From positions 1-46,915 of the forward strand of contig JAFGEO010000075.1 of assembly GCA_016931575.1 (NCBI GenBank): DNA of 46,915 bases, given 5' to 3'. A model generated the notes under the pieces. That model did not search any database. It was not told where the DNA came from and saw nothing but the letters and a program-made list of their open reading frames with translations. Made by a program: the position numbers and the translations under genes. This document shows positions 24,068 through 33,290 of the stretch, piece by piece. Position 1 is the stretch's first letter. Every line of letters starts with the position of its first letter. The stretch comes from Bacteroidales bacterium (GTDB taxonomy: Bacteria > Bacteroidota > Bacteroidia > Bacteroidales > UBA10428).

Positions 24068-24724
24068 ATGAATATTCCCGAGAGGATAATTTTCTGGGAC
24101 TGGAACGGGACACTGCTTGACGATGCCGTGACCTGCCTGGAAACGATGAATAAGATGCTGGAACGAAGGAATATGCCTGTGTTGAATCTGGAGTTGTACA
24201 AAGAAGTTTTCGGTTTCCCGGTTATTGACTATTATCAGAAAATCGGCTTTGATTTTAACCGGGAGAGTTTTGAAACTCTTTCCGTGGAATTTATCAAAGC
24301 ATATCATGAAGCCCTCAGCGCTGCTCCCCTGGCCGGGGGAGTGCGTGAGATCCTTCAGCATTTCAGGGAGGTGGGCAAGCAAAATCTGATCATCTCTGCC
24401 ATGAAACACGATATGCTGATTCAGTCTGTGAGCGCTCATGAGCTGGATTGTTACTTTGATGCCATACTCGGCATCGACAATATCTATGCTGCCAGTAAAA
24501 GTATAATGGCCAGGGACTACGTTCAGAAAGAAGGGATTAATCCGGACGACATCCTGTTCATCGGTGACACCACGCATGATTTTGAGGTTGCTGAGGATCT
24601 GGGTTGCCGGTGTATACTAATTGCAGATGGACACCAATCAGAAGAACGCCTGAAGACCACCGGAGCGATAGTTTTACCTTCATTATTGGCGATGAAGGAT
24701 ACCATTGTACCGAAAAGTTTTTAA
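24068..24724 (+). CDS. HAD-superfamily hydrolase (phosphoglycolate phosphatase-like)
   Basis: A 218-residue cytoplasmic phosphatase. Motif I is FWDWNGTLLDD (nucleophile Asp, though the usual second Asp of DxDGT is Asn), motif II LIISAMKH, and motif IV FIGDTTHDFEVAEDLG with the Mg-binding Asp pair. A helical cap (residues about 15-80) marks it as subfamily I. The Asn in D-W-N-G-T-L occurs in some HAD phosphatases and need not abolish activity, but it is worth noting. Start chosen at the ATG at 24068 rather than a TTG three codons upstream. The substrate is not determined. Confidence 0.85.
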   Translation: MNIPERIIFWDWNGTLLDDAVTCLETMNKMLERRNMPVLNLELYKEVFGFPVIDYYQKIGFDFNRESFETLSVEFIKAYHEALSAAPLAGGVREILQHFREVGKQNLIISAMKHDMLIQSVSAHELDCYFDAILGIDNIYAASKSIMARDYVQKEGINPDDILFIGDTTHDFEVAEDLGCRCILIADGHQSEERLKTTGAIVLPSLLAMKDTIVPKSF

Positions 24725-24752
24725 ATTTATCCTGAACAAGCTCTCAGGATAC

Positions 24753-25215
24753 ATGTCTAAATCCTAAATTAAGCCTTCTGAAAAATTTGGAAACACTGAG
24801 GTATTTGTCACCTCGATTTCAACAATTCTTGGTGCAATTCTTTTCCTGAAGTTCGGGTGGGCTGTGGGCAACCTGGGATATGTGGAATCCTGGACACCCA
24901 GACTGGAAAAACGGGCACATTAAAATTTTCAGCAACTATAAGCAGGATGAATTTTTGGAACGAAGGGAGAAAATGATGCACCTGATCCGCTCAGGTAGGC
25001 TACCCATCTCACCTGGCAATATTGAACTCCTTCCTTCTGATGAGCAAAGAAATACGAAAGATCTGATATCGCAGAAGTCTATTGATGCTGACCTGACGAT
25101 CGTGGGTTTTCGTCATGAACTTGTTAAAGCCAAGGGGATTGATATTTTTACCGGCTTTGCTGATATCGGGAATATTCTTTTCGTCAGTTCACAAAAAGAA
25201 AAAGAAATATCTTAG
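24753..25215 (+). pseudogene. Remnant of an SLC12-family cation:chloride cotransporter
   Basis: From the ATG at 24753 the frame reads MSKS, then a TAA stop at 24765, then IKPSEKFGNTEVFVTSISTI, LGAILFLKFGWAVGNLGY. This is the start of an SLC12 / Na-K-Cl cotransporter (typical pattern F-G-T-x-x-V-x-T-x-x-x-x-x-L-G-x-x-x-F-L-R-x-G-W). Around 24868-24880 the sequence jumps, in another frame, to the cotransporter C-terminal domain: MWNPGHPDWKNGHIKIFSNY, EFLERREKMMHLIRSGRLPI, DADLTIVGFRHELVKAKG, GNILFVSSQKEKEI. Nearly all membrane spans are missing. The gene is therefore dead through a nonsense codon, a large internal deletion and a frameshift. It ends 50 bases before coaD. Confidence 0.8.
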
Positions 25216-25264
25216 GATGCTAGGCCCAGCCTTCTTATTTTTGCGAGAACCAATTCAGTTGACC

Positions 25265-25723
25265 ATGAGTAAGACAGCGCTTTTCCCCGGCTCCTTTGAT
25301 CCTTTTACCATCGGTCATGAATCGATTGTCAGAAGGGCACTCTCTTTATTCGACAAAATTATCATTGCTGTAGGTTATAACACGAATAAGCAGGGATTCT
25401 TTGCCCTTGAAGACCGGATGAACTGGATCCGGAAAGTCTTTGAAGGAGAAGAAAAAATTACGGTGGATAAATACGAAGGCCTGACGGTAGATTTTTGCAT
25501 GCGTGTTGATGCGAATTACATCCTGAGGGGGCTAAGGACCTCTTCTGATTTCGAATATGAGCGTGCCATTGCGCAGATGAACAGGTCCATGCACTCCGAA
25601 ATCGAGTCCATATTCCTGCTTACCCAACCTGAGCATACCCATGTTACTTCTACCATCGTCAGGGATATTATCCTGCATGGCGGCGATGCATCCATGTTTC
25701 TTCCAGACAAAATAAAAATCTAA
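25265..25723 (+). CDS. coaD: Phosphopantetheine adenylyltransferase
   Basis: A 152-residue enzyme that joins 4'-phosphopantetheine and ATP to give dephospho-CoA, the penultimate step of CoA synthesis. The nucleotidyltransferase motif GSFDPFTIGH (residues about 9-18) and the second motif VTSTIVRD are intact. RGLRTSSDFEYERAIAQMNR is the substrate-binding stretch typical of CoaD. Length and start (MSKTALFPG) match the family; the frame is open upstream into the cotransporter remnant but that is not part of the gene. Confidence 0.96.
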   Translation: MSKTALFPGSFDPFTIGHESIVRRALSLFDKIIIAVGYNTNKQGFFALEDRMNWIRKVFEGEEKITVDKYEGLTVDFCMRVDANYILRGLRTSSDFEYERAIAQMNRSMHSEIESIFLLTQPEHTHVTSTIVRDIILHGGDASMFLPDKIKI

Positions 25724-25742
25724 CTCCAGGAGTTCTTACTGT

Positions 25743-27146
25743 ATGAGATGGTTGATCCTTTTCTTAGTTTTTTTCTTAGTTCCTTCAGGACTTAGCGCTG
25801 AGGAGGTAATCCTTAGCGGGGAAGCCCCGGATTATGCGGGTACCGATATTGTTTTTCTGAAATATTCCGATCAAATCTCCGGTTCAGAATCCGTTGTAAG
25901 CAAAGTTCAGGTACTGGCAGACGGTACCTTCTCTGCAACATTCCATCTTGACCGGACCGAGTATGTGTTTTCATACCTGGGAGTTTATAAAGTTTACCTG
26001 TACGCGGAGCCAGGAAGCAGCTATCATGTCCTTTTACCTCCCAGGGAGGATAAAGAACCGGGCGATTTCCTGAACCCGTATTTTGAGCCTGTACTCGTCC
26101 ACCTGGCTACGGCAGAGTATCAGAAGGATGAATTGAACACACTCATCAGGATGTTTGATGATGCATTTCTTCCCTATTACAATAAACACATTGTTGCCAT
26201 AGCAAAGCAAGCGGATTTCACAGATCTCAACAACAACATTGAGCAAATGGAGAAGCCTTTCTCCAAAGGGGGGAACGACTATTTCAACAATTACCGGCTG
26301 TATAAATATGCCCTTCTCCGTCATCTGGCATACCAGCAACGGTCCAGGTATATTTCGGATGAATATTTCAAGGGCAGGGATATCTTAGTGAACAATACCT
26401 CATACATGGAGCTTTTTAACCAGGTGTATGATAAGTATTTCCACTATTTCTCCCGGACAGAGCAGGGGAGTTACCTGGGCAAAGCCATCCAGTCACAAAG
26501 TTTTGATTCCCTTAGGATGGTCCTGGCTTCTGATGAGGTTCTGGGTTCGGGGAATCTGCCGGATCTTGTTTTACTGAAAAGTCTTCATGACGAGTTTTAT
26601 GACGATAACTACTCGCGAAGTTCGCTGCTGGTAATCCTGGACGATTATATCGAACATTGCCCGGTAGAAGATTTAAAAACATATGCCTTATCCATCAGGA
26701 ACAAGGTTACCCGTTTACTGGCAGGCTTTTCCCCTCCGTCCTTTGCATTGTATGACCGGGACAGCAACCTCTTGACTCTGGAGGACCTTCATGGGAAATA
26801 TGTATACCTGAATTTCTGTAGTTGCTTCAGTTATTCCTGCATGAATGAGTTCAAGCTGCTCGAAAATCTGTATGAAAAACACCACGAGCTACTGGAAATT
26901 GTAACGGTAATTATCGATAACGATCCGGATGTCATTAATAGTTTCCTACAGCGGAGCAACTATAAGTGGAAATTCCTGCATTATGGGAACCAGTCTACCA
27001 TCATCAGGGAATATGATGTTCGTGCTTTTCCTAGCTATTACCTGATCGACAGTGAAGGGAAACTGGCAATTTCTCCAGCCCCCTCACCCGGGGAGGATTT
27101 TGAGGCTCATCTTTTCAAACTTCTTAGGAGTCGGGGGGAACTCTGA
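25743..27146 (+). CDS. Exported thioredoxin-like protein with altered CxxC
   Basis: A 467-residue exported protein. Signal peptide MRWLILFLVFFLVPSGLSAE. Residues about 20-330 form a beta-rich then helical region of the type found in front of Bacteroidota TlpA-like domains. Residues about 330-467 are a thioredoxin fold: HGKYVYLNFCSC, AFPSYYLID with the cis-proline, and the expected strand order. The active-site loop reads S363-Y-S-C366 where CxxC is expected. The resolving cysteine is kept, the nucleophilic one is Ser, and other cysteines lie at 359 and 361. Classic disulfide exchange is doubtful. It follows coaD by 19 bases and is convergent with the acyltransferase operon. Confidence 0.82.
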   Translation: MRWLILFLVFFLVPSGLSAEEVILSGEAPDYAGTDIVFLKYSDQISGSESVVSKVQVLADGTFSATFHLDRTEYVFSYLGVYKVYLYAEPGSSYHVLLPPREDKEPGDFLNPYFEPVLVHLATAEYQKDELNTLIRMFDDAFLPYYNKHIVAIAKQADFTDLNNNIEQMEKPFSKGGNDYFNNYRLYKYALLRHLAYQQRSRYISDEYFKGRDILVNNTSYMELFNQVYDKYFHYFSRTEQGSYLGKAIQSQSFDSLRMVLASDEVLGSGNLPDLVLLKSLHDEFYDDNYSRSSLLVILDDYIEHCPVEDLKTYALSIRNKVTRLLAGFSPPSFALYDRDSNLLTLEDLHGKYVYLNFCSCFSYSCMNEFKLLENLYEKHHELLEIVTVIIDNDPDVINSFLQRSNYKWKFLHYGNQSTIIREYDVRAFPSYYLIDSEGKLAISPAPSPGEDFEAHLFKLLRSRGEL

Positions 27147-28805
27147 TCAAAATTGGAAGTAAATAAAAGGTTTCATCTCACCCGAGAGCGCCTGGTAAAT
27201 AATTAATACTGCCAGGGTGATAATCCCGATTTGCTGGCTCAATGGCCGTTCAATAAACCAATCCCTGTAGCGTGCTTTCAGACTTTCGGGCAACCAGTGG
27301 ATCACCATTGCCACGAGCATAACTACGAGCTCCTTCCAATAATACCCCAACTGTTCGGAGAGAATATCCCAGCCAAAGAAAAACCTTACCTGGTGAAAGA
27401 ACTGCAGGGTACCATCAAAAGTTTCTCCCCGGAACCAGATGCGGGTAAAGGTAATGAACGTGAAGGTCAGTAAGACCTTCCAGGCATTAACTGCCCAATG
27501 GGTTTTATTTTCATAGGGGCTGATCTTTTTCCACATTTTGTAGACTACAAGTCCCAGACCATTCAATCCACCCCAGACCAGGAACATCCAGGTAGAACCA
27601 TGCCACAATCCGCCAAGCAGCATGGTCATCATCAGGTTGATGTTGGTGCTTATACTAAGTTTCACTGACGGGACATAGCGCGTGATCAACCAGACGGTGC
27701 CAATGATTAGGATAAATACCGGAATGAGGACCAGCTTATTGGCCAGGAGCACCACAAAAAGAAGGATTACCGACAGGCTGATATAGGTAAAGTAGGATGA
27801 ATTCCGGCTTCCTCCCATAGGTATATAGAGGTAGTCCTTTAGCCAGGAAGAAAGAGAAATGTGCCAGCGCTTCCAGAATTCACCTACACTCCTTGCCTTG
27901 TAAGGTGAGTTAAAGTTCTTCGGAAGATGGAAGCCAAGGAGCAGTGCCAGTCCTATTGCCATGTCGGTATACCCGGAGAAATCGCAATATACCTGTACGG
28001 AATATCCAAACAGGGCTATGATATTCTCGAAGCCCGTGTGTGTCCCGGGAGCTTTAAAAACATCGTCAATCAGGTGCATGGCCAGGTAATCCCCGATCAT
28101 GAGCTTTTTGGTCATCCCTATCAGGATCAGGTAGGCAGCCAGGCCAAAATCCCGGGCCGACAGGGAATATTTTTTATACAGCTGTGGAATAAAATCGGCA
28201 GCCCGGATGATAGGCCCCATGACCAGCTGGGGAAAGAAAGAAACGAAGAATCCAAAATCTGTAAGCCACCTCACGGGCCTGGTATGTCCCCGATATACAT
28301 CTATGGTATAGCTCAGGCACTGAAAAGTAAAGAAGGAGATCCCGACTGGGGGAATGGCTTTATCCACAATGGATACATTCGTTCCATGAAAGAGATTCGA
28401 CCATTTGGTGGCATGACTTATCGCCAGGATATCTGTTCCGAAAAGCTGGTTTATAGCTCTGCCAAGAAAGAGTTCATATTTAAAAAAAAGGAGGATACCC
28501 AGACTAAGAATGATGCTGCATGCCAACCATAACTTTCGGGAAAGCTCCTTTTTAGCCCCATGGATGGCAAATCCCAGCAGGTAATTCGAGACGATCGATA
28601 ACAGCATAACGGCAAAGAAGAAGCCGCCGGTCTTGTAATAAAAGAACACACTGACAAGGAAAAGGTATGCATTCCTGAGAATGTTGGTTTTATATATGAA
28701 GGAGTAGATAAAGAGTACGGCAAAGAGGAATACCCAGAAATCAAGAGTATTCAGAAACAGCGGGTGGTTCTGATCAAATGTAAAAGGATGTCTGAGAATG
28801 TCCAT
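27147..28805 (-). CDS. MBOAT-family membrane O-acyltransferase
   Basis: A 552-residue polytopic inner-membrane protein, the usual size for the AlgI/DltB/PatA group. These enzymes pass acyl groups across the membrane to partner proteins that decorate polysaccharides. Visible motifs: PPVGISFFTFQCLSYTID, QLVMGPIIRA, CDFSGYTDMAIG, FWKRWHISLSSWLKDYLY with the first conserved His, and GGLWHGSTWMF with the catalytic His. It is the last gene of a seven-gene minus-strand run, 24 bases after an SGNH-type protein. The pair MBOAT plus SGNH is the standard make-up of O-acetylation machines such as AlgI/AlgJ/AlgX and PatA/PatB. The acceptor polymer is not known. Confidence 0.93.
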   Translation of the reverse strand: MDILRHPFTFDQNHPLFLNTLDFWVFLFAVLFIYSFIYKTNILRNAYLFLVSVFFYYKTGGFFFAVMLLSIVSNYLLGFAIHGAKKELSRKLWLACSIILSLGILLFFKYELFLGRAINQLFGTDILAISHATKWSNLFHGTNVSIVDKAIPPVGISFFTFQCLSYTIDVYRGHTRPVRWLTDFGFFVSFFPQLVMGPIIRAADFIPQLYKKYSLSARDFGLAAYLILIGMTKKLMIGDYLAMHLIDDVFKAPGTHTGFENIIALFGYSVQVYCDFSGYTDMAIGLALLLGFHLPKNFNSPYKARSVGEFWKRWHISLSSWLKDYLYIPMGGSRNSSYFTYISLSVILLFVVLLANKLVLIPVFILIIGTVWLITRYVPSVKLSISTNINLMMTMLLGGLWHGSTWMFLVWGGLNGLGLVVYKMWKKISPYENKTHWAVNAWKVLLTFTFITFTRIWFRGETFDGTLQFFHQVRFFFGWDILSEQLGYYWKELVVMLVAMVIHWLPESLKARYRDWFIERPLSQQIGIITLAVLIIYQALSGEMKPFIYFQF

Positions 28806-28829
28806 TGTTGCTCTGCTTAATTAATCAAT

Positions 28830-30101
28830 CTAATCATTTTTTGCAGTGTTTAATGATGGCTGTGCCAGGATGCTCTTCTCCCATTCTTTTAAAAATGCTG
28901 CAAAAAACAGATCCCCTTTTATTTCGTATCCCTCCCGGGTAAAATGTATCCGGTCATCGTTCATTAATTTCAGCGAATGCCAGGCTTGTACGGAGTTCAA
29001 CCCTCCCATGATGGTATAGAAATCCCAGACTCCACACTGGTATTCCTTTGCCAGTCTGAAAATGATCTTGCGCATTTCTTCCGTGTTGTTATTTATATAC
29101 CTGCGGTATAGGTAGCTGTCGTTAGGGACGGTAAGGATGAATGCTGCTTCAGGTACCTGCTTCATGGTTTTTTCGAGCAGGGATTTATATTCCAGGTAAT
29201 ATCTTTCCTTGTTGAAGTTTCGGGTATACCCATCATTGGTACCGATCGAGATGATCACCAGGTCGGGATGTGTGGCATGTACATGTTTATCGTACAGCTC
29301 GCAATTCAGAAAGGAAGAAAGCTTTGCCCCATTCACCCCGACAGCATCATAAACGATACCGGGGACATCATTGTCCAGACTGATACCCAGCAGGGTGAAA
29401 GAAGCCCCCTTGTCTGTTCGTGTCAGATCAAGCTGGACAATGCTGGTGGGCACGTCCAGCAGGAACCAGGTGCATCCTTCATTGTCATCGTAAGTACCTG
29501 AAATTGTATCCTCCGGGCTGATCAGTCTTAAGCGGTAGCTGGTGGGTTCGTGAAAAATCCGTACGCTGTCAAAAACAGAGGAGTAGAGCACATTATTATT
29601 AAGCCTTATGCTTATTCTGGCGACAGAGTCGGAAGTGTAGACAGCCATGCCTGTAAGTCCAAGCACACAGGGATCTGAGGCACGGGTGCTTTTGCAGCTT
29701 TCCCAGCTTCCTTTCCAGGCGACCGTGTAATTCCTTGGGTTATTGGTTTTAGCCATGGTAAGGGGGAAAATCAATCCACGGGCACCCCTCATATCAGGTC
29801 CCAGCTCCTGCATCCTCCCGCGGATAAGGTGGGTATAGATATCGGCCTGTATGTGTGATCCCCCCAGATGCAGGATCCGGATCTGTTGCTGACCACCTTG
29901 CCGGATAAGATTAAAAGCTGAAAACAGCGAGTCGAATTTTCCCTGATTTTCAGGAAAGATGATTTGATTTTCTTCGTACCTGATAAAGCTGTATTGCCGG
30001 GTCCCCAGGAAATAGTCATAATTCTGCGCCGGAAGGGGCCGGAGCGATGTTAGACCGACAGCCAGAAGCAAAATGATTTTTTGGAAACCGGCAGTTATCA
30101 T
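28830..30101 (-). CDS. Exported SGNH/GDSL hydrolase-like acyltransferase
   Basis: A 423-residue protein with a signal peptide (IILLLAVGLTSLRPLPAQ). The SGNH signature is recognisable: block I HLGGSHIQADIYTHLIRG (Ser in GGSH), block III VIISIGTNDGYTRN (Gly-x-Asn), and block V DRIHFTREGYE (Asp-x-x-His). A beta-sandwich-like insert lies between blocks I and III, as in PatB/AlgX-type O-acetyltransferases. It overlaps the upstream SGNH gene by 4 bases and precedes the MBOAT gene, so the three form an acyl-transfer module. Whether it transfers or removes acyl groups cannot be told from sequence alone. Confidence 0.85.
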   Translation of the reverse strand: MITAGFQKIILLLAVGLTSLRPLPAQNYDYFLGTRQYSFIRYEENQIIFPENQGKFDSLFSAFNLIRQGGQQQIRILHLGGSHIQADIYTHLIRGRMQELGPDMRGARGLIFPLTMAKTNNPRNYTVAWKGSWESCKSTRASDPCVLGLTGMAVYTSDSVARISIRLNNNVLYSSVFDSVRIFHEPTSYRLRLISPEDTISGTYDDNEGCTWFLLDVPTSIVQLDLTRTDKGASFTLLGISLDNDVPGIVYDAVGVNGAKLSSFLNCELYDKHVHATHPDLVIISIGTNDGYTRNFNKERYYLEYKSLLEKTMKQVPEAAFILTVPNDSYLYRRYINNNTEEMRKIIFRLAKEYQCGVWDFYTIMGGLNSVQAWHSLKLMNDDRIHFTREGYEIKGDLFFAAFLKEWEKSILAQPSLNTAKND

Positions 30102-31675
30102 GGAACAGGATCCTCAGTTTTTGAAGTTTGCTTTTTATAGGAATTATACTCGGTTAGGAGCGCTCCTGTAAACATGGTGGCGATCATCTTCGCCCCTTTG
30201 GTCGTAAAATGGACATAGTCATCCCGTCCAAGGTCCTCCTTTACCCAGCTGGGCATGGAGTTCTTACCGCCCATGGCCTGGTACATATCCCAGTATGCCG
30301 CACCTGCTTTGAAGCTGGCACGTTTCATGGCATCCCGTATCTTATCAAGTTTGGGGTACGACTCAAAATGTGTTTTCACCTTTACCGACATGTCGGCAAC
30401 ACCGATCACCACTACGGAAACATCCGGAAGAGCTTCTTTGATTCGCAGGATCTGGTTGCAGAACATCCGTTCATAATAGGCGATATAACTATCCGTTACA
30501 TCCGGCACGATATTACCTCCAAACTGGAGGATAATCATTTTAATATTCAGGGCCTGGTAATGCTTTCGAAGACTTTCAATGTCCATTTGAGTAAAAATGA
30601 GCCCGGCATTTCCGCGCATGGCGATGTTGTCAACCGCCACACCATTGAGTCCGTCCAGTGCAATGCCAAAGATCTGTGGACTGGATACCCCCCGGAAACT
30701 TAAGTGCAAATTGGAGATGGGTTCGTCAAAATTCAGCTGATAGGTTTGGATGCCTGTTGTTGCCGGAAATGAATCAGCCTTCAGCAGGTTATTATCCGTG
30801 CTCACCCCGAGTTGGAAGGGGAGCTTGTTGTAACCATAAAAAAGCCTGCACTTCTGGAAGGTCCGTGTACCGGGGAATCCGATTCTGGAGCCTTTGTACA
30901 GGACCCAGGCTTCATTTTCTGTTACAGGAAGCGGAAGTGAGTCGGCCAGGTAAGGGGTGAACTGGTAAAAACTTGCCAGGGCGCCATATCGTTTATGTTC
31001 AACGGAAGCATCTTTGCTCCAGTAGAAGGGGTATCCGTACCAGCCTTCCGAGAACTCGAGGGAATAGCTGAAAGGGTAGTAAGTATAAAAGGGCACGACA
31101 GGGATCATTCCAGGACCCGATCCGCCAAATTTTTTCTGAAGTTCATTTCGGATCACTGAAGATATCCGGTCATCCTCAATTTGGGAGTCGCCATAATGCA
31201 GGACCCTTACTGGCTGAGAAGCAGCGCCTGCCTGGTCGAAAGCCCTGAAAGCAGGGTATAGGATCGTCCTGTCATTATCAGGAAACTGCAGTTGCAGGAA
31301 GGAGAGTTTTTCTTTTACGGGCGGGATGGTATCCACGATGGTATCCACAACTGCGGTGGCGTCAACCATCTGTTCAGCAAGCTCTTCCGCTGAAAGATTT
31401 TGAATATCCTTAAGTTTCCTGAAATCCCTGGATTCATTGTCATACTGAGAGGAAAATAGCTCATCCAGTGTGGCAAACTGGATTTTTGTTTCGCCACCCA
31501 GTTTGATGCCTCCTTCGGGGAAAACTGCTGCAATAAGGGCCAGAATACCCAGGATTACTGCAAAATACAGCGTAATAAAAGCAGGGGTAATTTTATTGGG
31601 GACCTTAATTTTGGTAAGCCCAAAAAAGATCAGCAGAATCAGGTTTAATATGAGAACAACAACAAGAGGTTTCAC
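30098..31675 (-). CDS. Membrane-anchored SGNH hydrolase-like protein
   Basis: A 525-residue protein. The N-terminus has two membrane spans (VVVLILNLILLIFFGL and AFITLYFAVILGILALIAAV), so the large C-terminal domain is anchored and faces the periplasm. SGNH blocks: HYGDSQIEDDRISSVIRN (Ser in GDSQ), ILQFGGNIVPD (block III), and DDYVHFTTKGAK (Asp-x-x-His). All three blocks are intact. It is a paralogue of the following gene (4-base overlap) and follows the lytic transglycosylase gene by 20 bases. Two different SGNH partners with one MBOAT is also seen in alginate-type acetylation (AlgJ plus AlgX). Confidence 0.85.
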   Translation of the reverse strand: MKPLVVVLILNLILLIFFGLTKIKVPNKITPAFITLYFAVILGILALIAAVFPEGGIKLGGETKIQFATLDELFSSQYDNESRDFRKLKDIQNLSAEELAEQMVDATAVVDTIVDTIPPVKEKLSFLQLQFPDNDRTILYPAFRAFDQAGAASQPVRVLHYGDSQIEDDRISSVIRNELQKKFGGSGPGMIPVVPFYTYYPFSYSLEFSEGWYGYPFYWSKDASVEHKRYGALASFYQFTPYLADSLPLPVTENEAWVLYKGSRIGFPGTRTFQKCRLFYGYNKLPFQLGVSTDNNLLKADSFPATTGIQTYQLNFDEPISNLHLSFRGVSSPQIFGIALDGLNGVAVDNIAMRGNAGLIFTQMDIESLRKHYQALNIKMIILQFGGNIVPDVTDSYIAYYERMFCNQILRIKEALPDVSVVVIGVADMSVKVKTHFESYPKLDKIRDAMKRASFKAGAAYWDMYQAMGGKNSMPSWVKEDLGRDDYVHFTTKGAKMIATMFTGALLTEYNSYKKQTSKTEDPVP

Positions 31676-31695
31676 GGGAGAAGTCCTTCAAATAG

Positions 31696-33282
31696 TTAAC
31701 TTTTCGGTTTTATTTTTAGTACTTGTCCCGGTTTGATTTTATCGCCGTTACTCAGGTTGTTGAGGCGTATAATATCTGACTCCGATACATCCGGATATTT
31801 TTTCGCTATATCCCAAAGGGTGTCCCCGGAACGTACGGTGTAGGTAATAAAGGCGCCACTGTAATCCACAGGGGTTGAACTGGCGGTGGACTGAGTTGAT
31901 ACGGTCTTGCCAATCCTTTTCTGTTTTTCGGCAAAGCTGAGTTTGTCGATGTCCTTGTAGTTGCTGGCCTGGCTTTTCAGTTTATATATGGTCAGTTTCT
32001 GGCCACTGCGGATCACGGTTTTCCTGATGTCATTCCAATATTTGATATCAGAAACCTTCACATTGTACCACTCCGAAATATAGCCCAGGTTATCTCCGGA
32101 TTTAACCGTGTAGCTTAACTTCTCATAGTTGGAACCGGGAGCCTCGGGCGTATAACCGGCGTAGTCAGAGGAAGGGCTGATCACATTTTTCGTTGGGTCA
32201 AAGTAGACGGAGTCCTTGTACGCAAAAATGGAATCCTCCAGGTCGATGAAACGCAGGGTTTCTTCTGCCGGAAGGTTTAGTGCATAGGCCTTATCGCCGG
32301 CTGGAAGGATATCAGCTCGGTACTGAGGGTTAAGGTCCCGTAATTCTTTGATTGGGATCTGTAATACATGAGCGACCTGCTCCAGGTGCAGTTTTTCCCT
32401 GATCATGATGGTGTCAATGATCAAGGGCATCTCAATGGGTTTAGGGATAAGATTGTGTTCTTTGTAATAATTCATCACATAGGTTGCCGCGATAAAGGCA
32501 GGCACATGACCGCGGGTTTCCCGGGGCAGAAAATAGTAGATGTCCCAGTAGTTGGTTTTTCCTCCGGCTCTTCTGATGGCCCGGTTCACATTTCCGGGTC
32601 CGCAATTGTAAGCTGCAATCACCAGCAGCCAGTCGCCATAAATTCTGTAAAGGTCTTTTGACATTTTGGCTGCGGCATGAGTCGATTTAATTGGGTCGCG
32701 CCGTTCATCCACAAGACTGTTGATTTCAAGGCCATAGCTTCGGCCTGTTCCATACATGAATTGCCAGAGGCCGACAGCCTTTGCCCTTGAATACGCCCGG
32801 GGGTTCAGGGCAGACTCGATGATTGACATGTACTTCATCTCATTCGGCACATCATAGTAATCGAAAATGTCATCGAATATCGGGAAGTAATGTTCTGAAA
32901 GTCCAAGCATGGACTCCACCGATTTTCTTTTCTTCTTGGTATAAGCATTGATGTATGACCTGACGATCGGGTTATAGGATAATTCCACGACTGTAGGTAT
33001 GGCTGCAAGCCGGGCAATGTAAACCGAATCCGGAAAATCAGGGATTGAATCGAGTTTGGCAATCTCTGCGGAGTCTATCACTTCCAGTGATTCCCGCACA
33101 TAATAGAGCTGGAGCATACTGTCCAGGTTCTCATCGAAATTTGAGTAAACGGAATCTGCAAGCTGGAAGGATACTTCCAGCGAATCCGCCAAAAATATTT
33201 TAGTGGTATCCTGAGTTTCTTCGGCAACACTCTTCACATGCGCACACACAAAAACCAGGCTGAGTATCAGGATTTTTTTCAT
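31696..33282 (-). CDS. LysM-containing lytic transglycosylase (MltD-like)
   Basis: A 528-residue exported murein enzyme that cleaves the glycan strands between MurNAc and GlcNAc. Signal peptide MKKILILSLVFVCAHVKSVA. The SLT domain lies at about 125-290: catalytic Glu in SIIESALNPRAYSRA, then GLWQFMYGTGRSYGL and AAYNCGPGNVNRAIRRAGG. Two LysM domains follow at about 392-437 (YTVKSGDNLGYISEWYNV) and 481-526 (YTVRSGDTLWDIAKKYPDV), which bind peptidoglycan. It follows the DUF5683 gene by 8 bases, so it is cotranscribed with parAB. Confidence 0.93.
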   Translation of the reverse strand: MKKILILSLVFVCAHVKSVAEETQDTTKIFLADSLEVSFQLADSVYSNFDENLDSMLQLYYVRESLEVIDSAEIAKLDSIPDFPDSVYIARLAAIPTVVELSYNPIVRSYINAYTKKKRKSVESMLGLSEHYFPIFDDIFDYYDVPNEMKYMSIIESALNPRAYSRAKAVGLWQFMYGTGRSYGLEINSLVDERRDPIKSTHAAAKMSKDLYRIYGDWLLVIAAYNCGPGNVNRAIRRAGGKTNYWDIYYFLPRETRGHVPAFIAATYVMNYYKEHNLIPKPIEMPLIIDTIMIREKLHLEQVAHVLQIPIKELRDLNPQYRADILPAGDKAYALNLPAEETLRFIDLEDSIFAYKDSVYFDPTKNVISPSSDYAGYTPEAPGSNYEKLSYTVKSGDNLGYISEWYNVKVSDIKYWNDIRKTVIRSGQKLTIYKLKSQASNYKDIDKLSFAEKQKRIGKTVSTQSTASSTPVDYSGAFITYTVRSGDTLWDIAKKYPDVSESDIIRLNNLSNGDKIKPGQVLKIKPKS

Positions 33283-33290
33283 AGAGTAGG

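Noticed and set aside
24880-25215. Independent small protein gene upstream of coaD
   Set aside because: Its sequence matches the C-terminal domain of SLC12 cotransporters and the matching N-terminus lies just upstream out of frame, so a pseudogene is the better explanation.
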